From assembly GCF_001017435.1 (NCBI RefSeq), contig NZ_CP011371.1, forward strand, positions 3,720,001 through 3,784,000: DNA of 64,000 bases, read 5' to 3'. The notes under the pieces are model-generated. The model saw only the letters and a program-made list of their open reading frames with translations. It was not told where the DNA came from and did not search any database. Source of the stretch: Caldimonas brevitalea. GTDB lineage: Bacteria; Pseudomonadota; Gammaproteobacteria; Burkholderiales; Burkholderiaceae_C. The position numbers and the translations under genes are program-made. The first letter of the stretch is position 1, and each line of letters opens with the position of its first letter. Positions 41,201 to 49,059 of this stretch are shown piece after piece.

Positions 41201-41551
41201 CTCGGCCTGCGAGACACGGTTTTGCACCAGCTGCTGGGCCTTGTCGGGGTCAGTGCCGAGGCGGAAGGTGACGGTCAGCGTCAACAGGCCGTCGGTGGTG
41301 GCCTGGCTGCTCATGTAGAGCATGTTTTCGACACCGTTGATCGCCTCTTCGATCGGCGTGGCGACGGTTTCGGCGATGACCTTGGGGTTGGCGCCGGGGT
41401 ACTGGGCGCGCACCACCACCGAGGGCGGCACCACCTCCGGGTACTCCGAGATGGGCAGAGCGCCCAGCGAGATCAGGCCGGCGATCAGCATCAGCAGCGA
41501 CAGCACGCCGGCGAAGATCGGTCGGTCGATGAAAAACTTGGACAGGTTCAC
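38300..41551 (-). CDS. RND efflux pump, inner-membrane permease (HAE1; MexF/AcrB-like)
   Basis: A 1,083-residue proton-driven multidrug transporter. It starts NLSKFFIDRPIFAGVLSLLM and has the usual two sets of six membrane segments with two large periplasmic loops each. The paired Asp residues of the proton relay are seen in IGIVVDDAIVVVEN near residue 409. The sequence tracks MexF more closely than AcrB (for example LPISEYPEVVPPSVVVRAQYPG). The start is GTG at 41551, with GGAG 7 nt upstream. It lies 58 bp downstream of the adaptor gene and 25 bp upstream of the channel gene. Expression is probably controlled by the divergent LysR-type regulator. Confidence 0.93.
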   Translation of the reverse strand: MNLSKFFIDRPIFAGVLSLLMLIAGLISLGALPISEYPEVVPPSVVVRAQYPGANPKVIAETVATPIEEAINGVENMLYMSSQATTDGLLTLTVTFRLGTDPDKAQQLVQNRVSQAEPRLPEEVRRLGVTTVKSAPDLTMVVHLLSPNERYDMTYLRNYALLNVKDRLARVEGVGQVQAFGAGDYSMRVWLDPQKVAERRLSASDVVQAIREQNVQAAAGIVGASPSLPGVDLQLSINAQGRLQSEEEFGDIIVGSSEDGGVTRLRDVARIELGASEYALRSLLDNKPAVALPIFQAPGSNAIQISDDVRAIMAELKQDMPEGVDYQIVYDPTQFVRASIDAVVHTLLEAVALVVLVVILFLQTWRASIIPLLAVPVSIVGTFAVMHLFGFSINALSLFGLVLAIGIVVDDAIVVVENVERNIEAGLSPREATYRAMREVSGPIIAIALVLIAVFVPLAFISGLTGQFYKQFALTIAISTVISAINSLTLSPALAALLLKSHDAPKDRLTVWMDRWFGWLFRGFNRAFGRGAEAYSGGVKRAIARRALVFGVYLALVGVTFVLFRAVPGGFVPGQDKQYLVGFAQLPDGATLDRTEEVIRRMGEIALKQPGVESAIAFPGLSINGFTNSSNAGIVFVTLKPFNERRDESLSGGAIAGQLNQKFGAIEDAFIAMFPPPPVQGLGTIGGFKLQIEDKAALGYGALSEALQAFMGKAYQAPELAGMFSSFQVNVPQLYADIDRTKARQLGVAVTDVFDTMQIYLGSLYVNDFNKFGRTYSVRVQADAAFRARAEDVGHLKVRSRTGEMVPLSALLRLQPSFGPERAMRYNGFLSADVNGGAAPGYSSGQAREAVERIAQETLPKGVSYEWTELTYQEILAGNSALWVFPLAVLLVFLVLAAQYESLSLPLSIILIVPMGLLAAMTGVWLSNGDNNVFTQIGLIVLVGLSAKNAILIVEFARELELAGRTPTAAAIEASRLRLRPILMTSLAFVMGVLPLVLSTGAGAEMRQAMGVAVFAGMLGVTLFGLFLTPVFYVLLRRLTGNRPLKLHGQVPHADEIDAPTTGGGGGGAAVRPLPAAPHHTHD

Positions 41552-41609
41552 GGTGTGGCTCCAGTCACGGTCGAACGAGGGGGTCGCAAAGACGGCATGG
41601 CGCTTCCCC

Positions 41610-42914
41610 TCAAGAGAGCGAAGCGGCCGCGTCGCGCGTCTGCGGCGTCCGGCTTGCTTCCATCTCGACCGTTTGCGGCACGACCTCCGCGCCGGGCCGC
41701 ACGCGCTGCAGCCCATTGACGACGATGCGCTCGCCGGGCTTGAGCCCACGGCTCACGACACGCAGGCCGTCCACCTGCGCCCCCAGCGTCACCTCGCGGT
41801 AGCTGGCCTTGTGGTCGTCACCGACCACCAGCACGAACTTCTTGCTCTGGTCGGTGCCCACCGCACGCTCGCTGATCAACACGGCCGGCTGTGCGGCCGG
41901 CTGGCCCATGCGCAACCGCGCGAACTGGCCGGGCATCAGCACACCCTCCGGGTTGTCGAAGACGGCACGCACGCGGACCGTGCCGCTGCGCGCGTCGACC
42001 TGGTTGTCGATCAATTGCAGTTTCCCGCTATAGGGCAGCTCGGCACTGTCGGCGGTGCCCATGCGCACGGGGATACGGCCGATCTGGGCACGCCCGCCGG
42101 CGCCGCCGGGCAGTTGCTTCAAGGCACGCAACACCACTTGTTCGTCGGCCTCGAAGCTGGCGTAGATCGGGCTCACCGAAACCAGGGTGGTCAGCACCGG
42201 CGCACCGGGGCCGGCCGCCACCAGGTTGCCCACCGTCACTTCGAGCCGGCCGACGCGGCCGGCCACCGGTGCGCGGACTTGCGTGTAGCCCAGGCTGAGC
42301 CGAGCGGACTGCAAGGCGGCGCGGGCGCCGCGCAACAGCGCCTCGGCCTCGCGCTGCGCGTTCACACGTTCGTCGAGTTCACGATGGGCGATCGCACGTT
42401 CTTCCCACAACCGCTGCGAACGCTCGAGTTCGTTGCGTGCATGCGCCAGGCGCGCTTCGGCGGCGGCCACTTGGGCCTGCTGGCGCTCGACCTCAGCGGC
42501 ATACGGCGCCGCATCGAGCGACACCAGCAGGTCGCCCGCCTTGACCAGTTCGCCCTCGCGGAAGTGCACCGCTTGTACGGTGCCGGCCACACGTGGGCGC
42601 ACGTCGACACGTTCGACCGCTTCGAGTCGCCCTGAGAAGTCGTCCCACGACGCGACCTGTCGTTCGACCACCGTGGCCACCGAGACAGGCGTGGCCGCAG
42701 GGGCGGCGGGCGGTGCATCGGCCTGCGCCTTGGGCGAGGCCAGGCCCAGCACGATCAACGCCGCGGCCGCCACCGTGGCGAGCGCGACACCGAGGGCCCA
42801 CAAGGCGCCGCCGCGGCGACCTGCAGGGCCGGCTGTCGCGCCGGTCGACAACAAGGGGGAATGTGCCACGCCGTCACGCGAGGATGGCTTGGTCGGCTCA
42901 AAGTCTTGGGACAT
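41610..42914 (-). CDS. RND efflux periplasmic adaptor subunit (HlyD/MexE-like)
   Basis: A 434-residue membrane fusion protein. It has a hydrophilic N-terminus, one membrane anchor at about 37-62, a lipoyl-type hairpin split around a coiled coil (VHFREGELVKAGDLLVSLD, then AAEARLAHARNELERSQRL), and the returning lipoyl strand LGYTQVRAPVAGRVGRLEV. The C-terminal barrel region (GERIVVNGLQRVRPGAEV) is typical. The protein links the inner-membrane pump to the outer-membrane channel. It is the first gene of the efflux operon, 183 bp from the divergent regulator gene. The N-terminus looks uncleaved and lacks a lipobox, so it is likely an anchored rather than a lipidated adaptor. Confidence 0.92.
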   Translation of the reverse strand: MSQDFEPTKPSSRDGVAHSPLLSTGATAGPAGRRGGALWALGVALATVAAAALIVLGLASPKAQADAPPAAPAATPVSVATVVERQVASWDDFSGRLEAVERVDVRPRVAGTVQAVHFREGELVKAGDLLVSLDAAPYAAEVERQQAQVAAAEARLAHARNELERSQRLWEERAIAHRELDERVNAQREAEALLRGARAALQSARLSLGYTQVRAPVAGRVGRLEVTVGNLVAAGPGAPVLTTLVSVSPIYASFEADEQVVLRALKQLPGGAGGRAQIGRIPVRMGTADSAELPYSGKLQLIDNQVDARSGTVRVRAVFDNPEGVLMPGQFARLRMGQPAAQPAVLISERAVGTDQSKKFVLVVGDDHKASYREVTLGAQVDGLRVVSRGLKPGERIVVNGLQRVRPGAEVVPQTVEMEASRTPQTRDAAASLS

Positions 42915-43097
42915 GCAGAACTCCTGATGTTTGCTGTTGTTCTGTGGCAGCCCGCCCGTGTGGCGGAATGCTGCGGTGCCGCAAACGATATGAGTTCTCG
43001 CGTGGCGAATAAATACTGCAGATCTGGCTTCTTTTTTTCTGTGCGTGAATAATCAGCCGACCTTGCGCTGTTCCGCCCTACCCCTTCAGGAGCTTCG
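42915..43097. promoter_or_regulatory. Divergent control region of the efflux operon and its LysR gene
   Basis: 183 bases between divergent start codons. The part at about 42985-43060 is clearly AT-richer than its surroundings (GCGAATAAATACTGCAG, then a run of seven T at 43031-43037). LysR regulators usually bind T-N11-A sites in such gaps to control themselves and the divergent operon. I did not fix one operator. Confidence 0.5.
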
Positions 43098-44129
43098 ATG
43101 GATCAACTCGCCGCCATGCGCGCCTTCCTGCGCGTTGCTGACACGGGCAGCTTCACGAAAGCCGCCGAGTCGCTGCAGATGCCCAAGCCCACTTTGACCA
43201 AGCTGGTGCAAAACCTCGAGACGCACCTGCACACCAAGCTGCTGCACCGGACCACCCGGCGTGTGCAGGTGACCTCCGACGGCGCTGCGTATTACGACCG
43301 CGTGGCCCGCGTGCTGGTGGAGTTGGACGACATCGACGCCAGCATGTCGAACGCCCGCGCCTGCCCCAAGGGCCGGCTGCGTGTGGAGGCGCCGAGCAGC
43401 CTCGCGACCCTGGTCATCCTGCCGGCGCTGTCCGAGTTCTTGCAGGAGTACCCGTCGATCCAAGTCGACCTCGGCGTCAGCGATCGGCCGGTGGACATGA
43501 TCGGCGACAACATCGACTGTGCCGTGCGGGCTGGCGAAGTGACCGATGAGTCGATGGTGGCGCGCCACATCGGCGAGGTGCACGCGGTGGCCTGCGCGAC
43601 GCCGGCCTACCTGCGCGAACATGGCACGCCGTCGCATCCGTCGGAACTTGAAGACCGCCACACGATGGTCAGCTACTTCCTCGGCGGCGGGCGCCAGAAG
43701 GAGTTCGTGTTCGCGAAGGATGCCGAGCGCATCACCGTGCGCGGCCGCTACCGCGCCGCGGTGAACGACAGCAACGCGTACCTCGCCGCCGGCCTGGCCG
43801 GCCTCGGCATCATCCAGGTGCCCACTTTCATGGTGCAGCAACATCTGAGCAGCGGCGCCTTGCAGCCGGTGCTGTGCCAGTGGATCTCGGCGCCGAAGCC
43901 GATCTATCTGGTCTACCCGCCCAACCGCCACCTCAGCACACGCGTGCGCGTGTTCGCCAACTGGGTCACCGAGTTGTTCGCCAACCACGATTTGATCCAG
44001 CGGCGGTCGACCTTGCGAATGGGCGAGAGCGGGTTGACGCCGCTGTGCGAGTTGATGGGGGGCTTGCCGATGCCGCATGGGGCGGCGGCGAGCGAGGCAC
44101 AGGTGGCCGAGGAGGTGGCGCAGGCATGA
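43098..44129 (+). CDS. LysR-type transcriptional regulator
   Basis: A 343-residue LysR regulator. It has an N-terminal winged helix-turn-helix (residues 1-60; MRAFLRVADTGSFTKAAESL), then a substrate-binding domain with RLRVEAPSSLATLVILPAL and GLGIIQVPTFMV. The last 40 residues form an extra tail, longer than the usual 300-residue family size. Divergent placement next to the adaptor-pump-channel operon is the classic layout for a local activator or repressor, as with MexT and mexEF-oprN; the ligand is unknown. AGGAG lies 6 nt before the ATG at 43098. Confidence 0.92.
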   Translation: MDQLAAMRAFLRVADTGSFTKAAESLQMPKPTLTKLVQNLETHLHTKLLHRTTRRVQVTSDGAAYYDRVARVLVELDDIDASMSNARACPKGRLRVEAPSSLATLVILPALSEFLQEYPSIQVDLGVSDRPVDMIGDNIDCAVRAGEVTDESMVARHIGEVHAVACATPAYLREHGTPSHPSELEDRHTMVSYFLGGGRQKEFVFAKDAERITVRGRYRAAVNDSNAYLAAGLAGLGIIQVPTFMVQQHLSSGALQPVLCQWISAPKPIYLVYPPNRHLSTRVRVFANWVTELFANHDLIQRRSTLRMGESGLTPLCELMGGLPMPHGAAASEAQVAEEVAQA

Positions 44130-44188
44130 GGGGCGGAGCGGCAGCGCGGATCGCAGCGTCTGGACGGCGCGCAGGCTGACGGGCGCCG

Positions 44189-44210
44189 AAGGTCTGCGCC
44201 GTCAGACCTT
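44189..44210. terminator. Hairpin between convergent LysR and EI24-like genes
   Basis: A perfect 8-bp stem (AAGGTCTG at 44189-44196, CAGACCTT at 44203-44210) with a 6-nt loop lies between convergent stop codons. The AT ends give a short A/T tract on each side, so it may work in both directions. Confidence 0.5.
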
Positions 44211-44223
44211 GTCGCCCACCCCG

Positions 44224-45078
44224 TCACACGGCCGAGCGCAGCGCGGAGACGGAAGCGCTGCCGGTCGCAGCTGCTGCAGAGCCGGTCTGCTCACGCACGC
44301 GCATCACGGTCCGCATCGACAGATGGCACATCGCCGCGCCGAGCAGCACCGGCGCCAGCAGCCCGGCGAACGGAATCAGCGTGAAGCCGGCCACCATCAC
44401 ACCGACCGCCGTGGTGGCGACGCGGTTCTCGGAGATCGCCTTGCGACGTTCGACATCGTTGGCAATGCCATCGAGCGCATCGTTGACCAGGCTGCGGGCG
44501 TTCAGGTAGTTGGCCAGCAGGAACAACAAGACGGCGCCGACGAACGGGATCAGCAAGCAGATCGTGCCGCCGACCAGGAACAGGGCCCACGCGCCGAGCA
44601 CGTTGCGCAGCCCGCCGTGCCAGCTCGCGTCGACCTTCTGCCGCAGCGCCGGATAGCGCTCCAGACACGCTTGCTGGATGCGCGGCATCAGCCACCACTC
44701 GACGACGAGCCGCATCGTGACGAGGACCAGCACGGCGAACGCGGCGGCCACCACGACGTACTTCAACACACCCGCCGCCACCGCGACGAGGCCGACCGGC
44801 GCCGCCACACTCGCGAAGCTGCCCATCGCTACCACGCTACCGGCCAGCGGCGCGGCGGGCGCGAACACGACCGCCAGCACGACCAGGCCGACCAAGGCGA
44901 GCTGTACCAACTCTTCCCACCACGTCACGAACACGGTGAGCCACAGCAACAGCGACACCAGGGCCGCGACGACGGAGACCAGCGCGAGTCGCGGGCGTGC
45001 GCATTCGCGCAGGCCGAGGGCGAAGGATTTGGCGGCTTCGCTCAGGCCGAAACGCAATGAAGAAGGGAAGAAGATCAT
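44224..45078 (-). CDS. EI24/CysZ-like integral membrane protein
   Basis: A 284-residue polytopic membrane protein matching the EI24 (etoposide-induced 2.4; CysZ-related) family. It has about five or six hydrophobic segments, the cytoplasmic stretch CLERYPALRQKVDASWHGGL, and the conserved LIPFVGAVLLFLLANYLNARSL followed by a pattern of the type GFTLIPFAGLLAPVLLGAAM. CysZ proteins import sulfate, but many EI24-domain proteins in proteobacteria have no proven role. The start MIFFPSSLRFGLSEA at 45078 is the first residue with family-like sequence; further upstream the frame is Arg/Pro-rich and not protein-like. Confidence 0.8.
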   Translation of the reverse strand: MIFFPSSLRFGLSEAAKSFALGLRECARPRLALVSVVAALVSLLLWLTVFVTWWEELVQLALVGLVVLAVVFAPAAPLAGSVVAMGSFASVAAPVGLVAVAAGVLKYVVVAAAFAVLVLVTMRLVVEWWLMPRIQQACLERYPALRQKVDASWHGGLRNVLGAWALFLVGGTICLLIPFVGAVLLFLLANYLNARSLVNDALDGIANDVERRKAISENRVATTAVGVMVAGFTLIPFAGLLAPVLLGAAMCHLSMRTVMRVREQTGSAAAATGSASVSALRSAV

Positions 45079-45576
45079 GAACTTGGGTAGGGACACGGAT
45101 GGAGTCGACACGCCTCTGCTGGGCCAGCCACTCGGGAGCCGCGCGAGCGACAAAGACTGCACAGGTCGAACCGCCGAACGGCAGTTGCGCCGACCAGGCT
45201 TTCCATTGTGCTTCGGTGCGTCCGGCCTGCCGCACCCGGCGGCTCCCCCCGTTCGGGGGCTGCCCACCGCGGTTCATCCGGCGACGACCGGCGGGAAATG
45301 TGCGTGGACCACGGTGGGCTCGACGGCTTGAAGGCAGAGGCTTACGACCGGCGCTGCGTTCGCCTCTGCGCTCGCCGAGCGGCCAGACGCAATAGAGATC
45401 CAGGTGTGGCGGCGCGCGCCGAAGCGACACCGACTCGCCACGCAGAGCACACGCCGCCAGGCCTCGACCGCCCGTCGACCCCCGAAATGAGCGGCCCAGG
45501 AACACTCGCTGCTGGAGCCGCTTCCACTACAGTACGGCTCTTCATTTTCTCAGTGCCGGTCGGCTGTTTCCTTCTC
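45079..45576. promoter_or_regulatory. Divergent gap between EI24-like and glycosyltransferase genes
   Basis: 498 bases without a credible gene. A short hairpin is visible at about 45246-45260 (CCCCC-GTTC-GGGGG). The stretch just before the glycosyltransferase (CGGCTCTTCATTTTCTCAG) is AT-richer. Promoters for both genes are expected here, but none is recognised with confidence. Confidence 0.35.
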
Positions 45577-46713
45577 ATGCGAGTGATGCACATCCTGGAG
45601 TCGCTGGATCACGGCGGTTTGGAACGCGTGGTGACCGACCTCGCGATCGCCCAGCGGCGCTATGGTCACGACGTCTCGGTGTTGTGTTTGCATCGCACCG
45701 AAGGCTACAAGGCCGAGTTGCTGAAGCACGGCATCGACGTCGTCATCGCCGGCAAGAGCCGCCCCTTCGACGTGCCGGCCTTGCGCTGCATCCGCCGCAG
45801 CGTCGCCGAGCGGCGCGCCGAGATCGTGCACGCGCACAGCTTCGTGCCCAACTACTACGCCGCCACGGCCATGTTCGGCATGCCGGGGCGTCCGACGCTG
45901 GTGGGCACTTGCCACGACATGGGCACGCGGCTCAGCAGCCGCAAGCTGGGCTTGTTCTACGGCTGGTCGCTGCACCGCACCGCCGGCGTGGCGATGGTGG
46001 GCCGCCAGGTGCACGACCGCTTCGTCGGTGACGGCATCGTGCCCGCGGCCAAGGCGAGCACCGTGCTCAACGGCATCCCGGTCGAACGTTTTCGCTGGTC
46101 ACCCGAGCGCCGTGCGGAAGCGCGCCGCACGTTGGGCATCGGGCCCGACGAGCTGGTGGTGGGCGCCGTCGGCCGCCTGGTGGCGCTGAAGAACCACCGC
46201 CTGCTGATCGCGCAACTGCCGGCCCTGCTGCAGGCCCATCCGCAGTTGCGCCTGGTGCTGATCGGCTCGGGCCCGCTGGAAGAAGAGCTGCGCGAAGAGG
46301 CCCGTAAGCTGGGCGTGACGCACAAGGTCTTGTTTGCCGGCCAACGCTCCGACGTGGCGCAGCTGACGCCCGCCTTCGACGTGTTCGCGATGCCGTCGCT
46401 CACCGAAGGCGTGTCGATCGCGCTGCTCGAAGCATGCGCCACGCGCCTGCCCATCGTGGCGACGCGGGTGGGCGGCAACCCGGAGATCATCAGCGACGGT
46501 GAAACCGGCCTGCTGGTCCCGCCAGCCGACGGACCGGCGCTGCAGCAAGCCTTGTCGCGCCTGCTGTCCGACGCCGTGCTGCGCGAGCGGCTGGCCAGCG
46601 GTGCCTCGGCGTGGGTGCATGCCAACGCCTCGATCGAAACCTTACGCTCGGCCTACGACCGCTTCTACGCGAAGGCGGTGGGGCCGAACCTGTCGGCGAT
46701 CCAGCCGGCGTGA
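45577..46713 (+). CDS. Glycosyltransferase family 4
   Basis: A 378-residue GT-B glycosyltransferase. The N-terminus MRVMHILESLDHGGLERVV is typical of GT4 enzymes in exopolysaccharide and exosortase loci. The second domain has VGAVGRLVALKNHRLLI and EX7E (Glu277 and Glu285 in LTEGVSIALLEACA), followed by GGNPEIISDGETGLLVP. It should transfer a sugar from a nucleotide donor to a growing lipid-linked oligosaccharide at the cytoplasmic face of the inner membrane. It stands alone on the plus strand, convergent with the epimerase gene. The ATG at 45577 lacks an obvious ribosome-binding site, but homology begins exactly there. Confidence 0.9.
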   Translation: MRVMHILESLDHGGLERVVTDLAIAQRRYGHDVSVLCLHRTEGYKAELLKHGIDVVIAGKSRPFDVPALRCIRRSVAERRAEIVHAHSFVPNYYAATAMFGMPGRPTLVGTCHDMGTRLSSRKLGLFYGWSLHRTAGVAMVGRQVHDRFVGDGIVPAAKASTVLNGIPVERFRWSPERRAEARRTLGIGPDELVVGAVGRLVALKNHRLLIAQLPALLQAHPQLRLVLIGSGPLEEELREEARKLGVTHKVLFAGQRSDVAQLTPAFDVFAMPSLTEGVSIALLEACATRLPIVATRVGGNPEIISDGETGLLVPPADGPALQQALSRLLSDAVLRERLASGASAWVHANASIETLRSAYDRFYAKAVGPNLSAIQPA

Positions 46714-46746
46714 GCCGGCCGCACCCGTCGCCATACTGAGCGAGCG

Positions 46747-46765
46747 AGCGGGCTCCGCGCCCGCT
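46747..46765. terminator. Weak hairpin between convergent glycosyltransferase and epimerase genes
   Basis: A 6-bp stem (AGCGGG / CCCGCT) with a 7-nt loop sits 33 nt past the glycosyltransferase stop. A second 7-bp stem (46853-46859 with 46868-46874) spans the epimerase stop codon. Confidence 0.25.
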
Positions 46766-46864
46766 GCGGCTCGCCGCTCCTCGCCCTCTGCTGCTTGCCG
46801 CCGGCCCACGGGCTGCCAGCCGACCTGCGACTTGCAGGCCCGCGCCGTCAGCGGGCCGGGCCGA

Positions 46865-47911
46865 TCACCGGCCCTGCGCCTTCCACGCCTCGAACGAGCG
46901 GCGCATGCCTTCGGCTGTCGACACCCGGGGCGCCCAGCCGATCTGCTTCAGCGCGGCATTGCTGTACTGCAGCGGCGTGAACATCGAGCGCACCACATAA
47001 GGCGTGAACACCGCCGGCAGCTGGCCCTTGGACACCTTGTGATAGTGCTGCAGCCACGCCGCGCCCTTCACCAACGCCCAATGCGGCACCGGCAGCACCC
47101 GCATCTTCTGGACCGAGCGGCAATAGGCGCGCAGATAGGCCGAACAGGTGGGCAGTTCGTCGTCGACCACGCTGAAGACAGCGCCCGACGGCGCGTGCAG
47201 CGTCGCTCGCGCCACCGCGTCGGCGCAGTTGTCGACATAGGTCAGCGGCAGCAGCGCCTTGCCGCCGAGGCTGAAGAAGAAGCCCATGGCCTTCAGGCCC
47301 ACGCGCGGCGACAGAGCGCCGCCCCCGGGTCCGTAGATCACGCCCGGGCGCAACACCACCGACTCGAAGCCGAAGCGCTGCTCGAACTCGCGGAACAGCT
47401 GCTCCTGCCGGGTCTTGGCGTAGCCGTAGGCGCCCTTCTCGATGCCCACGGTCTCGGTCGGTGTGGTTTCGTCGAGCGTCGCACCCGGCGAGAGCTGCTC
47501 GGTGCGAAACACCGCGAACGAGCTGATCAGCACCACCCGGCGCACACCCTGCTCGCCGGCGGCTTCCAGCAGGTTGCGGGTGCCGATCACGGTGTTGGCG
47601 AACATGTCGGCCGCACCGCCTTTCATGCCAGCCGCGGCATGCACCACGCAGCCCACGCCTTGCACCAGCGGCGTGAGCGTGCCGCGCGCCAGCAGGTTGC
47701 CGGTGCCGATCTCGATCCGCGCCGCGGGGAAGTCGCGCTGCAGCGCTTCGACCAGGCCCTGAGGCGCGGTGTGGCGCACATGCAGACGCAGATCGGTCAC
47801 GCCTTCGGCGAGCAGGCTGCGGGCGATGCGCTGGCCCAGGAAGCCAGCAGCGCCGGTCACCAGCACGGTGGAAGAAGAACTCTTGTCGTTCATGCTCGTC
47901 GTCATCGTCAT
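46865..47911 (-). CDS. NAD-dependent epimerase/dehydratase (extended SDR)
   Basis: A 348-residue sugar-nucleotide or sterol-type extended SDR. The NAD motif is VTGAAGFLGQ (Gly20, Gly23, Gly26). The active-site YxxxK is intact as Tyr162 and Lys166 in AYGYAKTRQE, with Ser residues at ISSFAVF. This contrasts with the altered motif in the WbpP-like protein at 4446. The C-terminal half is hydrophobic and resembles 3-beta-hydroxysteroid dehydrogenase-like members found in polysaccharide loci, so the substrate is not certain. The ATG at 47911 overlaps the stop of the upstream oxidoreductase gene (ATGA), showing translational coupling. Later Mets at 47905 and 47893 are possible starts. Confidence 0.85.
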   Translation of the reverse strand: MTMTTSMNDKSSSSTVLVTGAAGFLGQRIARSLLAEGVTDLRLHVRHTAPQGLVEALQRDFPAARIEIGTGNLLARGTLTPLVQGVGCVVHAAAGMKGGAADMFANTVIGTRNLLEAAGEQGVRRVVLISSFAVFRTEQLSPGATLDETTPTETVGIEKGAYGYAKTRQEQLFREFEQRFGFESVVLRPGVIYGPGGGALSPRVGLKAMGFFFSLGGKALLPLTYVDNCADAVARATLHAPSGAVFSVVDDELPTCSAYLRAYCRSVQKMRVLPVPHWALVKGAAWLQHYHKVSKGQLPAVFTPYVVRSMFTPLQYSNAALKQIGWAPRVSTAEGMRRSFEAWKAQGR

Positions 47912-48978
47912 GCGGAGGCCTCGATGCCGGTGACGATCTGGTCGATCACGCGGCACACGCGCAAGATCTGGTCTTGCGGCACGGGGTCGGCGCCGCGGCC
48001 TTCGATGCTGTCGTAGAAGCGGTTCAGCAGCACCCGCATGCACTGGAAGTAATGGAATTCGTGGCGGCGGAACTGCCCGACGTTGCGCCAGCCGTTCTTG
48101 AAGAACTGGCGGCCCTGGCTCCACGGCACGAAGGTGCGGCCCAAGGCGCTGGGCTGGCTCTGGCGGGCGCTGTGGACCAGCGTGCGCGCGGCATAGTCGA
48201 GCTCGACCGTGTCACGGGTGCCGACCACGCGCAAGGTGTGGGCCACCGGCCGGCCATGCGCGCTGACGAGGCCCGAGACGGTCAGGTGACCGCTGCGCAG
48301 CATGAAGCGCAGCTCGTCAGGCATCGCGTCGACCACCGGGTTGCCGGTCGCGTCGCGGCGCCGGAAGGCGCACACCTGGGTCTGCACGTCGTCGCCGAGG
48401 TGCGCGACCACCTTGGCCAGCACATGGTCGAGCACGTTGTGGAACAGCTTGCCCGGCAGGCGATGCACCCAGTGGCCGGGGTCGGACATCACCGCCAGGC
48501 CGTAGTCGCCCGACAGGTTGTAGCCATAGGCGGTGTCGAGGTGCACCAGCTCGCCGAGGGCCGCGCTGTCGAGCAGCTGCTGCAGCTGCAGCCCCGGGGT
48601 TTCGAAGTTGTAGAGGTAGTTGACGCCGACCTTGCGGCCCGCCTCGTTGGCGAGGTCGACGATCACGCGCGCCTGCGCCTCGGTCAACGCGAACGGCTTT
48701 TCCATGAAGACATGGCAGCCGGCGGCGAACGCCATCTTGGCCAGTGCCAGGTGCGAATCGGGGGGCGTGGCGATGTGCAGCACGTCCAACCTTTCGTTCT
48801 GCAGCATCTGCTGCAGATCGTCATAACGCCCTGGCACACCCAGGCGCACCGCCAGCTGCTCGGCCATCAGCGGCTCGCGGTCGCACACCGCCACCACCTC
48901 GGCACGCCCGATCGCCCGCAATTGCTCCACATGTCCGTCGGCAATCTTGCCGCACCCTACGATCCCAACCCGAAACAC
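47908..48978 (-). CDS. Gfo/Idh/MocA family oxidoreductase
   Basis: A 356-residue NAD(P)-dependent oxidoreductase. The N-terminal Rossmann motif is GIVGCGKIADGH. The signature CHVFMEKPFAL carries Glu93-Lys94-Pro95, the Lys being the usual catalytic residue. LFHNVLDHVLAKV in the C-terminal domain supplies further conserved polar residues. Such enzymes oxidise or reduce sugar hydroxyls, often making 3-keto or uronic nucleotide sugars for surface polysaccharides. It sits in a leftward operon with a GT2, the 390-residue putative esterase and the SDR gene that overlaps it by 4 bp; the SDR and this enzyme may act on the same sugar. The substrate cannot be named from sequence. Confidence 0.9.
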   Translation of the reverse strand: MFRVGIVGCGKIADGHVEQLRAIGRAEVVAVCDREPLMAEQLAVRLGVPGRYDDLQQMLQNERLDVLHIATPPDSHLALAKMAFAAGCHVFMEKPFALTEAQARVIVDLANEAGRKVGVNYLYNFETPGLQLQQLLDSAALGELVHLDTAYGYNLSGDYGLAVMSDPGHWVHRLPGKLFHNVLDHVLAKVVAHLGDDVQTQVCAFRRRDATGNPVVDAMPDELRFMLRSGHLTVSGLVSAHGRPVAHTLRVVGTRDTVELDYAARTLVHSARQSQPSALGRTFVPWSQGRQFFKNGWRNVGQFRRHEFHYFQCMRVLLNRFYDSIEGRGADPVPQDQILRVCRVIDQIVTGIEASA

Positions 48979-49059
48979 GCGCGTGTCCTCTCTGTCTTGT
49001 CGTCTTGTATGGCGGCCGCACTGTGGTGCGCCGCCGATGAGTGTGCGATGCGCCGCCGT